A stretch of DNA of 64,000 nucleotides, from contig JABWDB010000017.1 in NCBI GenBank assembly GCA_019614645.1, positions 4,290,501 through 4,354,500 on the forward strand, given 5' to 3'. The stretch's first letter is position 1, and every line of letters starts with the position of its first letter. The position numbers were made by a program, and so were the translations under genes. The stretch comes from Stratiolaelaps scimitus (Eukaryota; Arthropoda; Arachnida; Mesostigmata; Laelapidae). Below are positions 1 to 10,542 of this stretch, piece by piece. The notes under the pieces are model-generated. The model was not told where the DNA came from. It worked only from the letters and a program-made list of their open reading frames with translations, and did no database searches.

Positions 1-3000
1 ACGTCATTTTGACAACGGATACGAGTCGCCATACGTGCGTATGACCAGAACAACAACGGCAACGGAGTCAGCGTGGACGACTGCGATCACACGTAGAGAA
101 ATGCCTACCTATGGTGTTTAGCTAAACACTGGGATAGACAATGATAGTTAACAATGACATCGAGGCAAATATTTGGATATTGGTATATACATATATATAT
201 ATTATATGTCGTTCGGAAAACATATGTAAGCACAGTATGCATATATTATTATCATATAGATATTTACAAGGAAAACCAGAATCTATCCAGACCTCCACCC
301 GATCGTGTATTATCGTTGATAAGAAAACCCCTGCCGAAAGCCTCGGCTGACCACAAGTCATCTCAAATGGTGCAAGGTTGAGACCAGGCCTTCATTCGAA
401 GATATCACAGTGTCGTCCTACATGGCACGTCCCGTGAATTAACTCTGAACGACACAAAACTAAAAGTAAACGTGGTGAGTCTTTATAATCCATCGAACGA
501 GTTTTAGTTCTATGTAAAAATAGTCTCCCCGCAGCATCCGCTCCGATTACAGATGAGACACATGATTCAGTTTCAAATTGGGGCAATTATTGTCAATGCG
601 TGTTGAATAGACAGCTATCGTCTAACATTTAGATGATAGCGTGAGAGCTTAGCGATACCCATCGCATTTATTCTATTTCGATTTTGAGATTTCCGTGAGA
701 GGGGATATGTATTGATGCAGGATGGCCGAGACAGCCCGAGTAAAGCCGCAAGAACTTTCTTCATCGAGATGCGAATAGACTTTGCCTTAGTGAAGGTAAT
801 TCTGGTCTATTAAGTCGATCTTGGAAGGAACGCAACTACAGTTTGTAGAAATCGACAGAGAGCTTAGTCATAATCTTATGGCGGACGAATAATGTTGAAG
901 CCTGAATACAGAATGAACACTGGACCAGAGCTCGTATCGGCTAACTTTTGCCAAGGATCAACTGTCAGTTCTCGGCCAGGATTTCAGCTATACCAGATGC
1001 ATGGATCTCTCCTTCAGATTTAGGGATGAGATCATTCCATTGAACGGTCACGCGCAAGGTCGTTTATCTGACAGACTCTTTCTCTCTCAGTTACACAGTG
1101 CTCGTTCATTGAGCACTAGAACCTTCCTCAGTATACTACTCACCTTGATATTGGCGAGTCGGTTACTGGTACACCGTACGGGTGGGTTCGAATTTTGCAA
1201 ACTTTCCAAAAAATCAAGGCCAACTATCGACAATAATTGAACGTGCGGTTCAATTATAATTATTATTATTATTATCGGTGGTTAACACCTCACAACCGAA
1301 ACCACCACCTGCGTATGTACACCACGCAATACAATTGTTATGTACGTGTTCCTATGACTGGGCCTTATCTAACTAGCAAGGATCAACCTGAACCGAGGGT
1401 GTGGGCACAAATTTCCATGCAAACTTGACCGAATAGGTGTGAACCTGTAAAGGGTAACGGGTGAGCCGGAGAGGAGGCCACGTGGGAACCACTACATAAT
1501 CTGATTAGGTACGAGATTATTCTGGGTAGTAAGTCATTCTATCGATGATGAGATGAAATGAACTAACTCAATTCCTTCGCCCTTAGCCTAACCTTGAACC
1601 AGTCATAAACATCATTGGTTTTGGCGATTATTCGTTACTATTTAGTTGTAAATACCAGTTAACAACGATAACTAATAATTGAGAAGCTGGCGTGCTTATT
1701 AAGTTCACTATGAGGTGGGAGAGGATTAGTATACCAAATACTTAAAGTGACATGTAAAGCAACACTTATATTTCGTTGTGTTATACAGATCTATACATAG
1801 ATTGGGCGTTATCTGTTAAAACTATGGCGGCAGCCCGATCTGTAGAAAATAATTTTAGGTCGTTATTGATTCTTGTATTATTATTATTATAATTGCTACC
1901 GTTTATCCAAACTATATCTGTTGCCCACGATGATAATTTAAGCCCTCTTCTTAGTCCTGCAAAACGACCTATCAGACGACAGCAGTCACTGTCCCAGGTA
2001 AGGGTGCCTCTACACGACTGATCTAGTTATATGTATATGGCATTAGGCGCTTCCGGGTGCAACAAGCCCTAGGTGAACTGCACTATGTTGTTTCCCAATC
2101 GGGTCTGAGCGTGAACATTGTTAAGACTGAGATCAGATTCAACTATCTAAGGCTGCTCAGCGTATAATGGTTCCACCTTCTCGCCGTATATAACAGAGAG
2201 AGTGCAGAAGGGCCTCGACAGCGTCATCCTCAGTCGGTAGTCCTCGGCGACTCATCCCTTCCGATTTCTCTGCGACTCTTGGGCCTCAAGGCTGCACCGG
2301 TTGCCGCATAAGGGTGGAAATAATTTGGGAAAATCTCATTGAATCTGGGGAATTTCGGCCAAATGTACCTGGTAACGGCCTCGGACACGGGCCATGGAAT
2401 TAACCTTCTGGCAGTGACGGCCTCGCTTGCCGAGGACCTTCGTAGCAGTTTCAAGGCATCGACAACTCCAGCTCTCAACAATAGACTAGCATGTTAGCAA
2501 TGAACACCAGAGTCAATCCCGAATTCTATCAAACAGGAGATCGGTTAATTAACGATTACGATTCTACCTCTACAGGGTAAAACCGTCTCCATAAACTCCC
2601 GACCGCCACTACAGTTAGTGATTTGCGAATTTTAGAAATAACGTTGTACATAAACTCTTCCTTGAATAATCGTTCTATATAAACGCTTTTGACTAACTTG
2701 AGGTTAGTCATTCGATCATAATTAGACTACAAAGATAAATCAAAACACACGTATATTAGCAGTGCCCTTGATTTTTTTTGGCGATGGTGCAGAGTCCTGC
2801 CCCGCTGAATCTTCCTCAGCATCCTCAAATGTCTATCGCAAACGCTGACCAGAGATATCACTAGCGACTCTCGGCAGACGGCAAGGACAAGATTCATTCC
2901 AATGGCACGGCGTGCTTACCAAACTCGACTGTTCGATTGACACCGGCAGGACTGCACCGTCCTAGCCCGCCCCTCAATCGCTATATCTGCTGTGGGTTAG

Positions 3001-3707
3001 TTTGCGGTTGAGGCAAACTACTGAACGAAGCTATACAATTCGTCTAATATCTGTCTCTTTTACATGCGAATGACTATTAACGAGCTAAATTGGTTGACGC
3101 TAGTTGTCCTCCATCTCCCCCCACCCGGTAAACCTCGTCCACTCTCGGCTGATCGTTAGAGGCCGGCATCTCTAACGTTTCCTTTTCGCGTCGTCTGATA
3201 TAGCCTTGATGATGTCTTGTCATTCAATAGACACAGGGTATATGTTGTGCTCTCTTCTTTTGTAGACCTTAGACATACAATATATATATATATATATAGG
3301 AGGCTTTGATCCATGCTGCAATCTCTGCAGACTGTCCAGCTCTCTTAACCAGATCTCGTCTATCCGTATTAGAGAGGAGGAACGGCAGGAGACGGGTCGT
3401 CAAGATCGTTTTCTTCCCACATATAATAATAACTTGCCATCGTAACTATTTAATAGATTGACAAATCATTCAAGCAGATATAGTGCCAATCTTGGATATC
3501 CCCTTCATCAAACAGACAGGACCGAGGCAGATATTCCACGTTTCGTGGCAGCGTTCTTTATTACCACGAAAGGGTTGAATATATTGTAGATGTATAGGGA
3601 ACAATTATATATAGAACTAACCAATTTTGAGTCACATGGTAACGCAAAGTGGTGAACGTTTATTGCTTTGTTGAACGAACAGAAATTTTTACAATTCTTA
3701 ATTTCTC
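1..3707. other. non-coding stretch with short repeats
   Basis: I see no supportable gene here. The open frames are short (under about 85 codons) and have no recognisable domain. The stretch holds ATT-type trinucleotide repeats at 1254-1275 and 1877-1890, an AT dinucleotide run at 3280-3298, and a weak tRNA-like segment near 1152-1195, which is listed separately. The segment just before 3708 is not repeated elsewhere in the window, which fixes the left edge of the tandem duplication that follows. Confidence 0.6.
1145..1202 (+). repeat. weak tRNA-like (SINE head?) segment
   Basis: An A-box-like stretch (TGGCGAGTCGGTT, from 1152) is followed by a B-box-like stretch (GGTTCGAATTT, from 1185). The two are about 11 bases closer together than in a real tRNA, and I see no proper acceptor stem. 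It may be the head of a tRNA-derived short interspersed repeat or a chance match. It is not a functional tRNA gene. Confidence 0.25.
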
Positions 3708-6700
3708 AGATATGGAAACACTGGCTTCGAAAATGAGCACCATTTAACATTCAGCATTTTTTGAGGAGGGTATGTATCTGTAATTGAATGTTTTCCGAAT
3801 TTCTGGATTATGTTGCCCGACGAAGTTTGAATTCGTGACTCCGCATGGATCAAGCCAGTAACACTTCTTACATGCGACCCCACACAATGTTCATATTATA
3901 CAGGTTTGCATGTTCCGGAGCTGCTACATGTTCCCAAGGTAAAATGAATGAAAGTAAATTGATTGTATAGATTGTACAATAATTTAGTTGTTATTTATTT
4001 GGCTGGCCACCTTGGGCGTTAGGGGGCTTTGCGGTTAGTCGAAACAATATGATTCTACGTGGGTATCTCCGTTCACAGCCAACCTGACACCAAAGAGTTT
4101 CAAGGCACATCTACAACTGTTTTTTCGAGCTGACCCTCAGCTGTTCCCCTATGTGACAGGCCTCAGCTCTTAACCTTCAAGGCATATCTAGTATCTCATC
4201 GACTCTAGCCAATATCACAGCTATTACTGGGAAAGAACCGACAACCTATGCCTACCTAATTTGTCCGGCTGGCTCCTTCGCAAAAGATCATTCGTGTCCT
4301 AGAATTACAACCCCAAAATATACACCTGTGTCAAATTTTCCCCCGAGACAAAAGGGTTAATCCCAACGGTCATCTGGCGCAGTTCGTGTCACACGTTAAT
4401 TCATCTTTCCTTCGATATCATGAGCTACACAGCAATAGACTGACACCTGATAAGCACTACGGAGTAGAGCATTACAATGTTCACACCTGATGATAGTGTG
4501 CTCTGTGTGTTACCGCACGCTGGCTAATTTTCTTCTATACAGGGTGTGGCAAAAGTGGTATGAAAAGCTGGAAAAATTCTAGAGGAAATGTCCGAGAAGA
4601 AATGGACAAAAAATTTTAGCCTCCTACCGCTAAACACTTTGTGTTTATGACAATTACATTTGCCCATTTCGTCGTCCCATGAAGTCAACATTCCATGAAT
4701 TCGCCGGAAATTAATATGGAGTATATATATATGTACAATAACAGGATCAATCTTGGTTTGATTCGTTATATTCAATCGGTTTATTGGTCTGAATAGGATA
4801 CGATAAGTGGGAAATAGTTGATGAATACCACATTGATCATTAGATAAGCATTGTTTGATATGTTTGGTATGTCCTTTTTTGTTTGTATATGTCTTATCTT
4901 CTGTTGGTAATTGCGATCAATTTGGGTGGACATTAACAGGATCGGTGATTTAATTAGGCCGTTTTTACGCGAGTCGTCCTTTTCGCTTTTCCCAACAACG
5001 TTTGCCACTTACTTGGGTGTCAGTTTCAACTGTCGTTACCCTAGGTTGTTTATTACAATGACCATTTGCTTACCTGATTCTTTATCTTGTATATTTGTAT
5101 GATTTGCCTATTAACCAAGAACGCAACCATCAGTGTCAGTCGGCGGGTGCGCTTCAATGGTGCTGTATGTTCATATATATATATGTCGCACCAAAGGAGC
5201 ATCCGATGCCGGTCACCCGAGGGCAAAGTCGAGGAGTCCGCTACGCACGATTCTCCTAACGACGGTCGTTGTCATCGCCAGACAAAACTCAATATATTGC
5301 GGAGCGGAATCCTTAAAGTAGAACTGCACGCAGGGTGCAATGACATTGTATATTTTAAGTACCTCAACCTTTGGGAAGCACCTGATTCGGCTTCGTTGCT
5401 GTCGCTCTTGACTATTATTGTAAGCACGAACCGTGCTGATCGACACAGCGCTGTAGCTGCCACTACGTGTGCAGGTCATCGGCGACACGGAGCTATCGGC
5501 TCCCCACCATGTCAGAAGCTTCCGGCCTAGATCGTAGAGCTGGGAAGCATTGCGGGCGATCGCTTTGGGCAGATGGCCTGGACGATCGGTGAAGTATGCG
5601 TACACCATCCGAAGGATGGTGCAATAAATATACGACGCCCGAGGTAGTGAATCGAGAAGTTCAGAGGCGCTCCCCCATGAGTAGGTGTTCGAGCTGGCCA
5701 CCTTAAATGCGCATGTCGCTACTCCGGAGCTCGCCATTTTTAGGGCTTCCTTTCGCATCGCAGCCGTCAGCTTATTGGAAAACTTGCACGGATGGAACGG
5801 GGCATTCTGCTGGAACGATTTTCCTTGGTCTCCCCAGAAATTTAGCTTATCCACTGTTGCGGCGCTGATATCGAACGATATCAGAAAAACAGAAGCAATT
5901 TTAAGCAGGCATTCAATGGCACATGACATGATGCCGATGGACTCGTCGCCACGGTCCGCGTCCACCGAAATGAAACCACTTGAATTGATCTGGCAGGATT
6001 CAGTGGGCGGACTTACGCTGAAGTAAAATGATTTTCCTCATCATCAGTGAGCGTCAAGTGAGACAGCGCCCACTCGATCAATAACTTACACAGTGACAGT
6101 GGTTATGAGAACTAGCTATTCGAATATGAGATGGTAATTATCGACGATGGAACGTCTCGATGAGCCGCCCGCACCAGCATTCAGTCAATATTCAGAAAGT
6201 GAACAAATCATCGCATCGTCATCGATGGGGTCGGAGGTCTCTGAGGTAGCAGGGTGGAGGCTACGTAATGGGTTGGTCATTTGATGCAGGACGAGTTGGA
6301 TCAACACGAGTGATCATTCAACGGCTCTTTTCGGGCTGGGAAGGATTCGTCTGGCAGCAATTGGACGGTTGCTAATTAGACTGATGTGCAACAATTAAGC
6401 GCTCTATTCGTAAGGTTGAATGCTGAATCACATACGTGTCGGGATCAAAAATGCGCAAAACCTCTGCGTTAGATTACAGTGTACAGGTGTACCAGTGGAT
6501 CGGCACGGTACACCTTGCATATATTGCGGAACATCTGAATGAAGCAATATACGGCATGTAGTCGCATCGTTGGGCCAATTACGTGACCTTGGATGGAGAC
6601 ACTTTTAATGCGAATTTTTCATTTTGAGCCACCCGCGATCGCCCCACCATACATAGTCGTATTTCGTCCGGTAGTTTGTTGGTTATCACCATTCTAGTGG

Positions 6701-7076
6701 ATAAACCAACGGATATAGCCTGTATGAGCTTCCACAGTCGTTTAAACGTGGTTTAAACGCCGACTTGGTGACTGTTGGCAGTTGCCGGTTGTGATGCGAG
6801 CTTGAATTTGCTGTTTACCGAGGCGACCATAACTTGCCCTTTTGCCATAAGCGAGCCGATCAAGATTGATTTAGCATCTCAAGCAAATTCTATCGACTCT
6901 AGACTCGCACTATCGAATTCTATTCACTGATAAATGTGAATGCTCTCCAAGAAGATACAATAATTAGGAATTATTGGGGGGGATTAATCGGGGACCGAGA
7001 CCGAGGCCGTCATTGTCACGAGGAAGGCGATGTCATTGCCTCTCTACACAGCGAGGGAGAGGCGTTACAGAAGGAA
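3708..7076. repeat. tandem segmental duplication, unit 1
   Basis: This is the left copy of a direct tandem duplication. It is about 3.37 kb long and nearly identical along its whole length to the segment that follows. Over the long minus-strand open frame I count about 11 differences in 830 bases. The unit begins at AGATAT (3708-3713), and the same hexamer stands at the start of unit 2 and just after its end. Relative to unit 2 it lacks a 90-bp segment near 5200, has a shorter AT run (12 versus 24 bases near 5173), and has a frame-breaking change near 6026. These differences show that the copies have been diverging independently. The unit holds one long minus-strand open frame and otherwise no recognised gene. 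Confidence 0.93.
5213..5965 (-). CDS. unknown ORF, copy 1 (N-terminus frameshifted)
   Basis: This is a minus-strand open frame of 250 codons with no family I recognise. It is the damaged partner of the 276-codon frame in unit 2. The two proteins are near-identical from the MDADRGDES segment onward. Upstream of that point copy 1 carries a base insertion near 6026, so the first ATG (MMRK...) runs into a stop after about 14 codons and the frame can only open at the later ATG. Comparing the copies I count roughly six amino-acid-changing and four or five silent differences. That is closer to neutral drift than to strong protein constraint. The central part (WWGADSS... to ...RSRIRC) is rich in Ser and Arg and could be intron read through as protein. 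The frame could be a recent pseudogene copy, an exon of a larger gene or a fortuitous frame. Confidence 0.35.
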   Translation of the reverse strand: MDADRGDESIGIMSCAIECLLKIASVFLISFDISAATVDKLNFWGDQGKSFQQNAPFHPCKFSNKLTAAMRKEALKMASSGVATCAFKVASSNTYSWGSASELLDSLPRASYIYCTILRMVYAYFTDRPGHLPKAIARNASQLYDLGRKLLTWWGADSSVSPMTCTRSGSYSAVSISTVRAYNNSQERQQRSRIRCFPKVEVLKIYNVIAPCVQFYFKDSAPQYIEFCLAMTTTVVRRIVRSGLLDFALG

Positions 7077-8680
7077 AGATATGGAAGCACTGGCTTTGAA
7101 AATGAGCACCATCTAACATTCAGCATTTTTGAGGAGGGCATGCATCTGTAATTGAATGCTTTCCGAATTTCTGGATTATGTTGCCCGACAAAGTTTGAAT
7201 TCGAGACTCCGCATGGATCAAGGCAGTAACACTTCTTACATGCGACCCCACACAATGTTCATATTCTACAGGTTTGCATGTTCCGGAGCTGCTACATGTT
7301 CCCAAGGTAAAATGAATGAAAGTAAATTGATTGTATAGATTGTACAATAATTTAGTTGTTATTTATTTGGCTGGCCACCTTGGGCGTTAGGGGGCTTTGC
7401 GGTTAGTCGAAACAATATGATTCTACGTGGGTATCTCCGTTCACAGCCAACCTGACACCAAAGAGTTTCAAGGCATATCTACAACTGTTTTTTCGAGCTG
7501 ACCCTCAGCTGTTCCCCTATGTGACAGGCCTCAGCTCTTAACCTTCAAGGCATATCTAGTATCTCATCGACTCTAGCCAATATCACGGCTATTACTGGGA
7601 AAGAACCGGCAACCTATACCTACCTAATTTGTCCGGCTGGCTCCTTCGCAAAGGATCATTCGTGTCCTAGAATTACAACCCCAAAATATACACCTGTGTT
7701 AAACTTTCCCCCGAGGCAAAAGGGTTAATCCCAACGGTCATCTAGCGCAGTTCGTGTCACACGTTAATTCATCTTTCCTTCGATATCATGAGCTACACAG
7801 CAATAGACTGACACCTGATAAGCACTACGGAGTAGAGCATTACAATGTTTACACTTGATGATAGTGTGCTAAGTGTGTTACCGCACGCTGGCTAATTTTC
7901 TTATATACAGGGTGTGGCAAAAGTGGTATGAAAAGCTGGGAAAATTCTAGAGGAAATGTCCGAGAAGAAATGGACAAAAAATTTTAGCCTCCTACCGCTA
8001 AACACTTTGTGTTTATGACAATTACATTTGCCCATTTCGTCGTCCCATGAAGTCAACAGTCCATGAATTCGCCCGAAATTAATATGGAGTATCTATATGT
8101 ACAATAACAGGATCAATCTTGGTTGGATTCGTTATATTCAATCGGTTTATTGGTCTGAATAGGATACAATAAGTGGGAAAGAGTTGATGAATACCACATT
8201 GATCATTAGATAAGCATTGTTTGATATGTTTGGTATGTCCTTTTTTGTTTGTATATGTCTTATCTTCTGTTGGTAATTGCGATCAATTTGGGTGGACATT
8301 AACAGGATCGGTGATTTAATTAGGCCGTTTTTACGCGAGTCGTCATTTTCGCTTTTCCCAACAACGTTTGCCACTTACTTGGGTGTCAGTTTCAACTGTC
8401 GTGACCCTAGGTTGTTTATTACAATGACCATTTGCTTACCTGATTCTTTATCTTGTATATTTGTATGATTTGCCTATTAACCAAGAACGCAACCATCAGT
8501 GTCAGTCGGCGGGCGCGCTTCAATGGTGCTGTATGTTCATATATATATATATATATATATATGTCGCACCAAAGGAGCGTCCTTGATTAAGCTGACGCAA
8601 ACAGCTCCCTAACAATTGGAGGTAAAGATTCGCAAGGGGTGTGAAGTGCGACTCGTAGCTTTTCGGCTGTCCGATGCCGG

Positions 8681-9511
8681 TCACCCGAGGGCAAAGTCGA
8701 GGAGTCCGCTACGCACGATTCTCCTAACGACGGTCGTTGCCATCGCCAGACAAAACTCAATATATTGCGGAGCGGAATCCTTAAGGTAGAACTGCAGGCA
8801 GGGTGTAATGACATTGTATATTTTAAGTACCTCAACCTTTGGGAAGCACCTGATTCGGCTTCGTTGCTGTCGCTCTTGACTATTATTGTAAGCACGAACC
8901 GTGCTGATCGACACAGCGCTGTAGCTGCCACTACGTGTGCAGGTCATCGGCGACACGGAGCTATCGGCTCCCCACCATGTCAGAAGCTTCCGGCCTAGAT
9001 CGTAGAGCTGGGAAGCATTGCGGGCGATCGCTTTGGGCAGATGGCCTGGACGATCGGTGAAGTATGCGTACACCATCCGAAGGATGGTGCAATAAATATA
9101 CGACGCCCGAGGTAGTGAATCGAGAAGTTCAGAGGCGCTTCCCCATGAGTAGGTGTTCGAGCTGGCAACCTTAAATGCGCATGCCGCTACTCCGGAGCTC
9201 GCCATTTTTAGAGCTTCCTTTCGCATCGCAGCCGTCAGCTTATTGGAAAACTTGCACGGATGGAACGGGGCGTTCTGCTGGAACGATTTTCCTTGGTCTC
9301 CCCAGAAATTTAGCTTATCCACTGTTGCGGCGCTGATATCGAACGATATCAGAAAAACAGAAGCAATTTTAAGCAGGCATTCAATGGCACATGACATGGT
9401 GCCGATGGACTCGTCGCCACGGTCCGCGTCCACCGAAATGAAACCACTTGAATTGATCTGGCAGGATTCAGTGGGCGGACTTACGCTGAAGGAAATGATT
9501 TTCCTCATCAT
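8681..9511 (-). CDS. hypothetical protein, 276 aa, copy 2 (intact)
   Basis: This is the longest intact copy of the duplicated minus-strand frame. It opens with two adjacent ATG codons and has an in-frame TGA four codons upstream, so the start is well bounded unless a 5' exon is spliced in. I do not recognise a domain. The protein looks soluble or mixed: there is one mildly hydrophobic stretch near residues 40-57, a Lys/Ala-rich helical-looking stretch around residues 85-115, and a second apolar stretch around residues 125-145. The segment around residues 170-215 is Ser/Arg-rich and bounded by sequences resembling splice sites, so the true product could be shorter. No poly(A) signal or partner gene is obvious. 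It is either a genuine lineage-specific gene or exon, or a transposon-derived frame. An open run this long is unlikely by chance, but the substitutions between copies do not show purifying selection. Confidence 0.45.
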   Translation of the reverse strand: MMRKIISFSVSPPTESCQINSSGFISVDADRGDESIGTMSCAIECLLKIASVFLISFDISAATVDKLNFWGDQGKSFQQNAPFHPCKFSNKLTAAMRKEALKMASSGVAACAFKVASSNTYSWGSASELLDSLPRASYIYCTILRMVYAYFTDRPGHLPKAIARNASQLYDLGRKLLTWWGADSSVSPMTCTRSGSYSAVSISTVRAYNNSQERQQRSRIRCFPKVEVLKIYNVITPCLQFYLKDSAPQYIEFCLAMATTVVRRIVRSGLLDFALG

Positions 9512-9934
9512 CAGTGAGCGTCAAGTGAGACAGTGCCCACTCGATCAATAATTTACACAGTGACAGTCGTTATGAGAACTACCTATTCGAATATGAGATG
9601 GTAATTATCGACGATGGAACGTCTCGATGAGCCGCCCACACCAGCATTCAGTCAATATTCAGAAAGTGAACAAATCAAGGCATCGTCATCGATGGGGTCG
9701 GAGGTCTCTGAGGTAGCAGGGTGGAGGCTACGTAATGGGTTGGTCATTTGATGCAGGACGAGTTGGATCAACACGAGTGATCATTCAACGGCTCTTTTCG
9801 GGCTGGGAAGGATTCGTCTGGCAGCAATTGGACGGTTGCTAATTAGACTGATGTGCAACAATTAAGCGCTCTATTCGTAAGGTTGAATGCTGAATCACTA
9901 CGTGTCGGGATCAAAAATGCGAAAAACTTCTGCG

Positions 9935-10159
9935 TTAGATTACAGTGTACAGGTGTACCAGTGGATCGGCACGGTACACCTTGCATATATTGCGGAACAT
10001 CTGAATGAAGCAATATACGGCAAGTAGTCGCATCGTTGGGCCAATTACGTGACCTTTGGATGGAGACACTTTCAATGCGAATTTTTCATTTTGATCCACC
10101 CGCGATCGCCCCACCACACATAGTCGTATTTCGTCCGGTAGTTTGTTGGTTATCACCAT
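9935..10159 (-). pseudogene. possible gag-like fossil (BEL/Pao type), uncertain
   Basis: A 74-codon minus-strand frame contains a short ITNKLPDEIRL run. This resembles the stretch around Lys-Leu-Pro-x-Glu-Ile/Leu-Arg in BEL/Pao retrotransposon gag proteins. The rest of the frame does not continue convincingly, and no protease, RT or integrase follows. The related stretch in unit 1 (about 6470-6690) is not open over the same length. The resemblance is a single short motif and could be coincidence. If real, the duplicated unit includes part of a dead retrotransposon. Confidence 0.2.
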
Positions 10160-10542
10160 TCTAGTGGATAAACCAACGGATATAGCCTGTATGAGCTTCC
10201 ACAGTCGTTTAAACGTGGTTTAAACGCCGGCTTGGTGACTGTTGGCAGTTGCCGGTTGTGACGCGAGCTTGAATTTGCTGTTTACCGAGGCGACCATAAC
10301 TTGCCCTTTTGCCAGAAGCGAGCCGCTCAAGATTGATTTAGCATCTCAAGCAAATTCTATCGACTCTAGACTCGCACTATCGAATTCTATTCACTGATAA
10401 ATGTGAAGCTCTCCAAGAAGATACAATAATTAGGAATTATTGGGGGGGATTAATCGGGGACCGAGACCGAGGCCGTCATTGTCACGAGGAAGGCGATGTC
10501 ATTGCCTCTCTACACAGCGAGGGAGAGGCGTTACAGAAGGAA

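Larger units (their letters stand above)
7077..10542. repeat. tandem segmental duplication, unit 2
   Basis: This is the right copy of the direct tandem duplication, about 3.47 kb. It starts at AGATAT (7077-7082) and ends just before another AGATAT (10543-10548), where similarity stops. It is longer than unit 1 mainly because it keeps a 90-bp segment (8579-8668) and a longer AT microsatellite (8539-8562). The 90-bp segment is bounded by GTCC at both ends in this copy, so slippage or end-joining between the two GTCC sites would delete it. Which state is ancestral cannot be decided from the window. Confidence 0.93.

Noticed and set aside
4541..4570. CAGGGTGTGGCAAAAGT string, like the end of some mobile elements; also at 7908, with a shorter version at 19485
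   Set aside because: The first two are the same site in the tandem copies, and no matching inverted end was found nearby.
5087..5530. 147-codon plus-strand frame, with similar plus-strand frames in unit 2
   Set aside because: It lies opposite the long minus-strand frame and is likely its shadow; the frame is not kept at the same length in unit 2.
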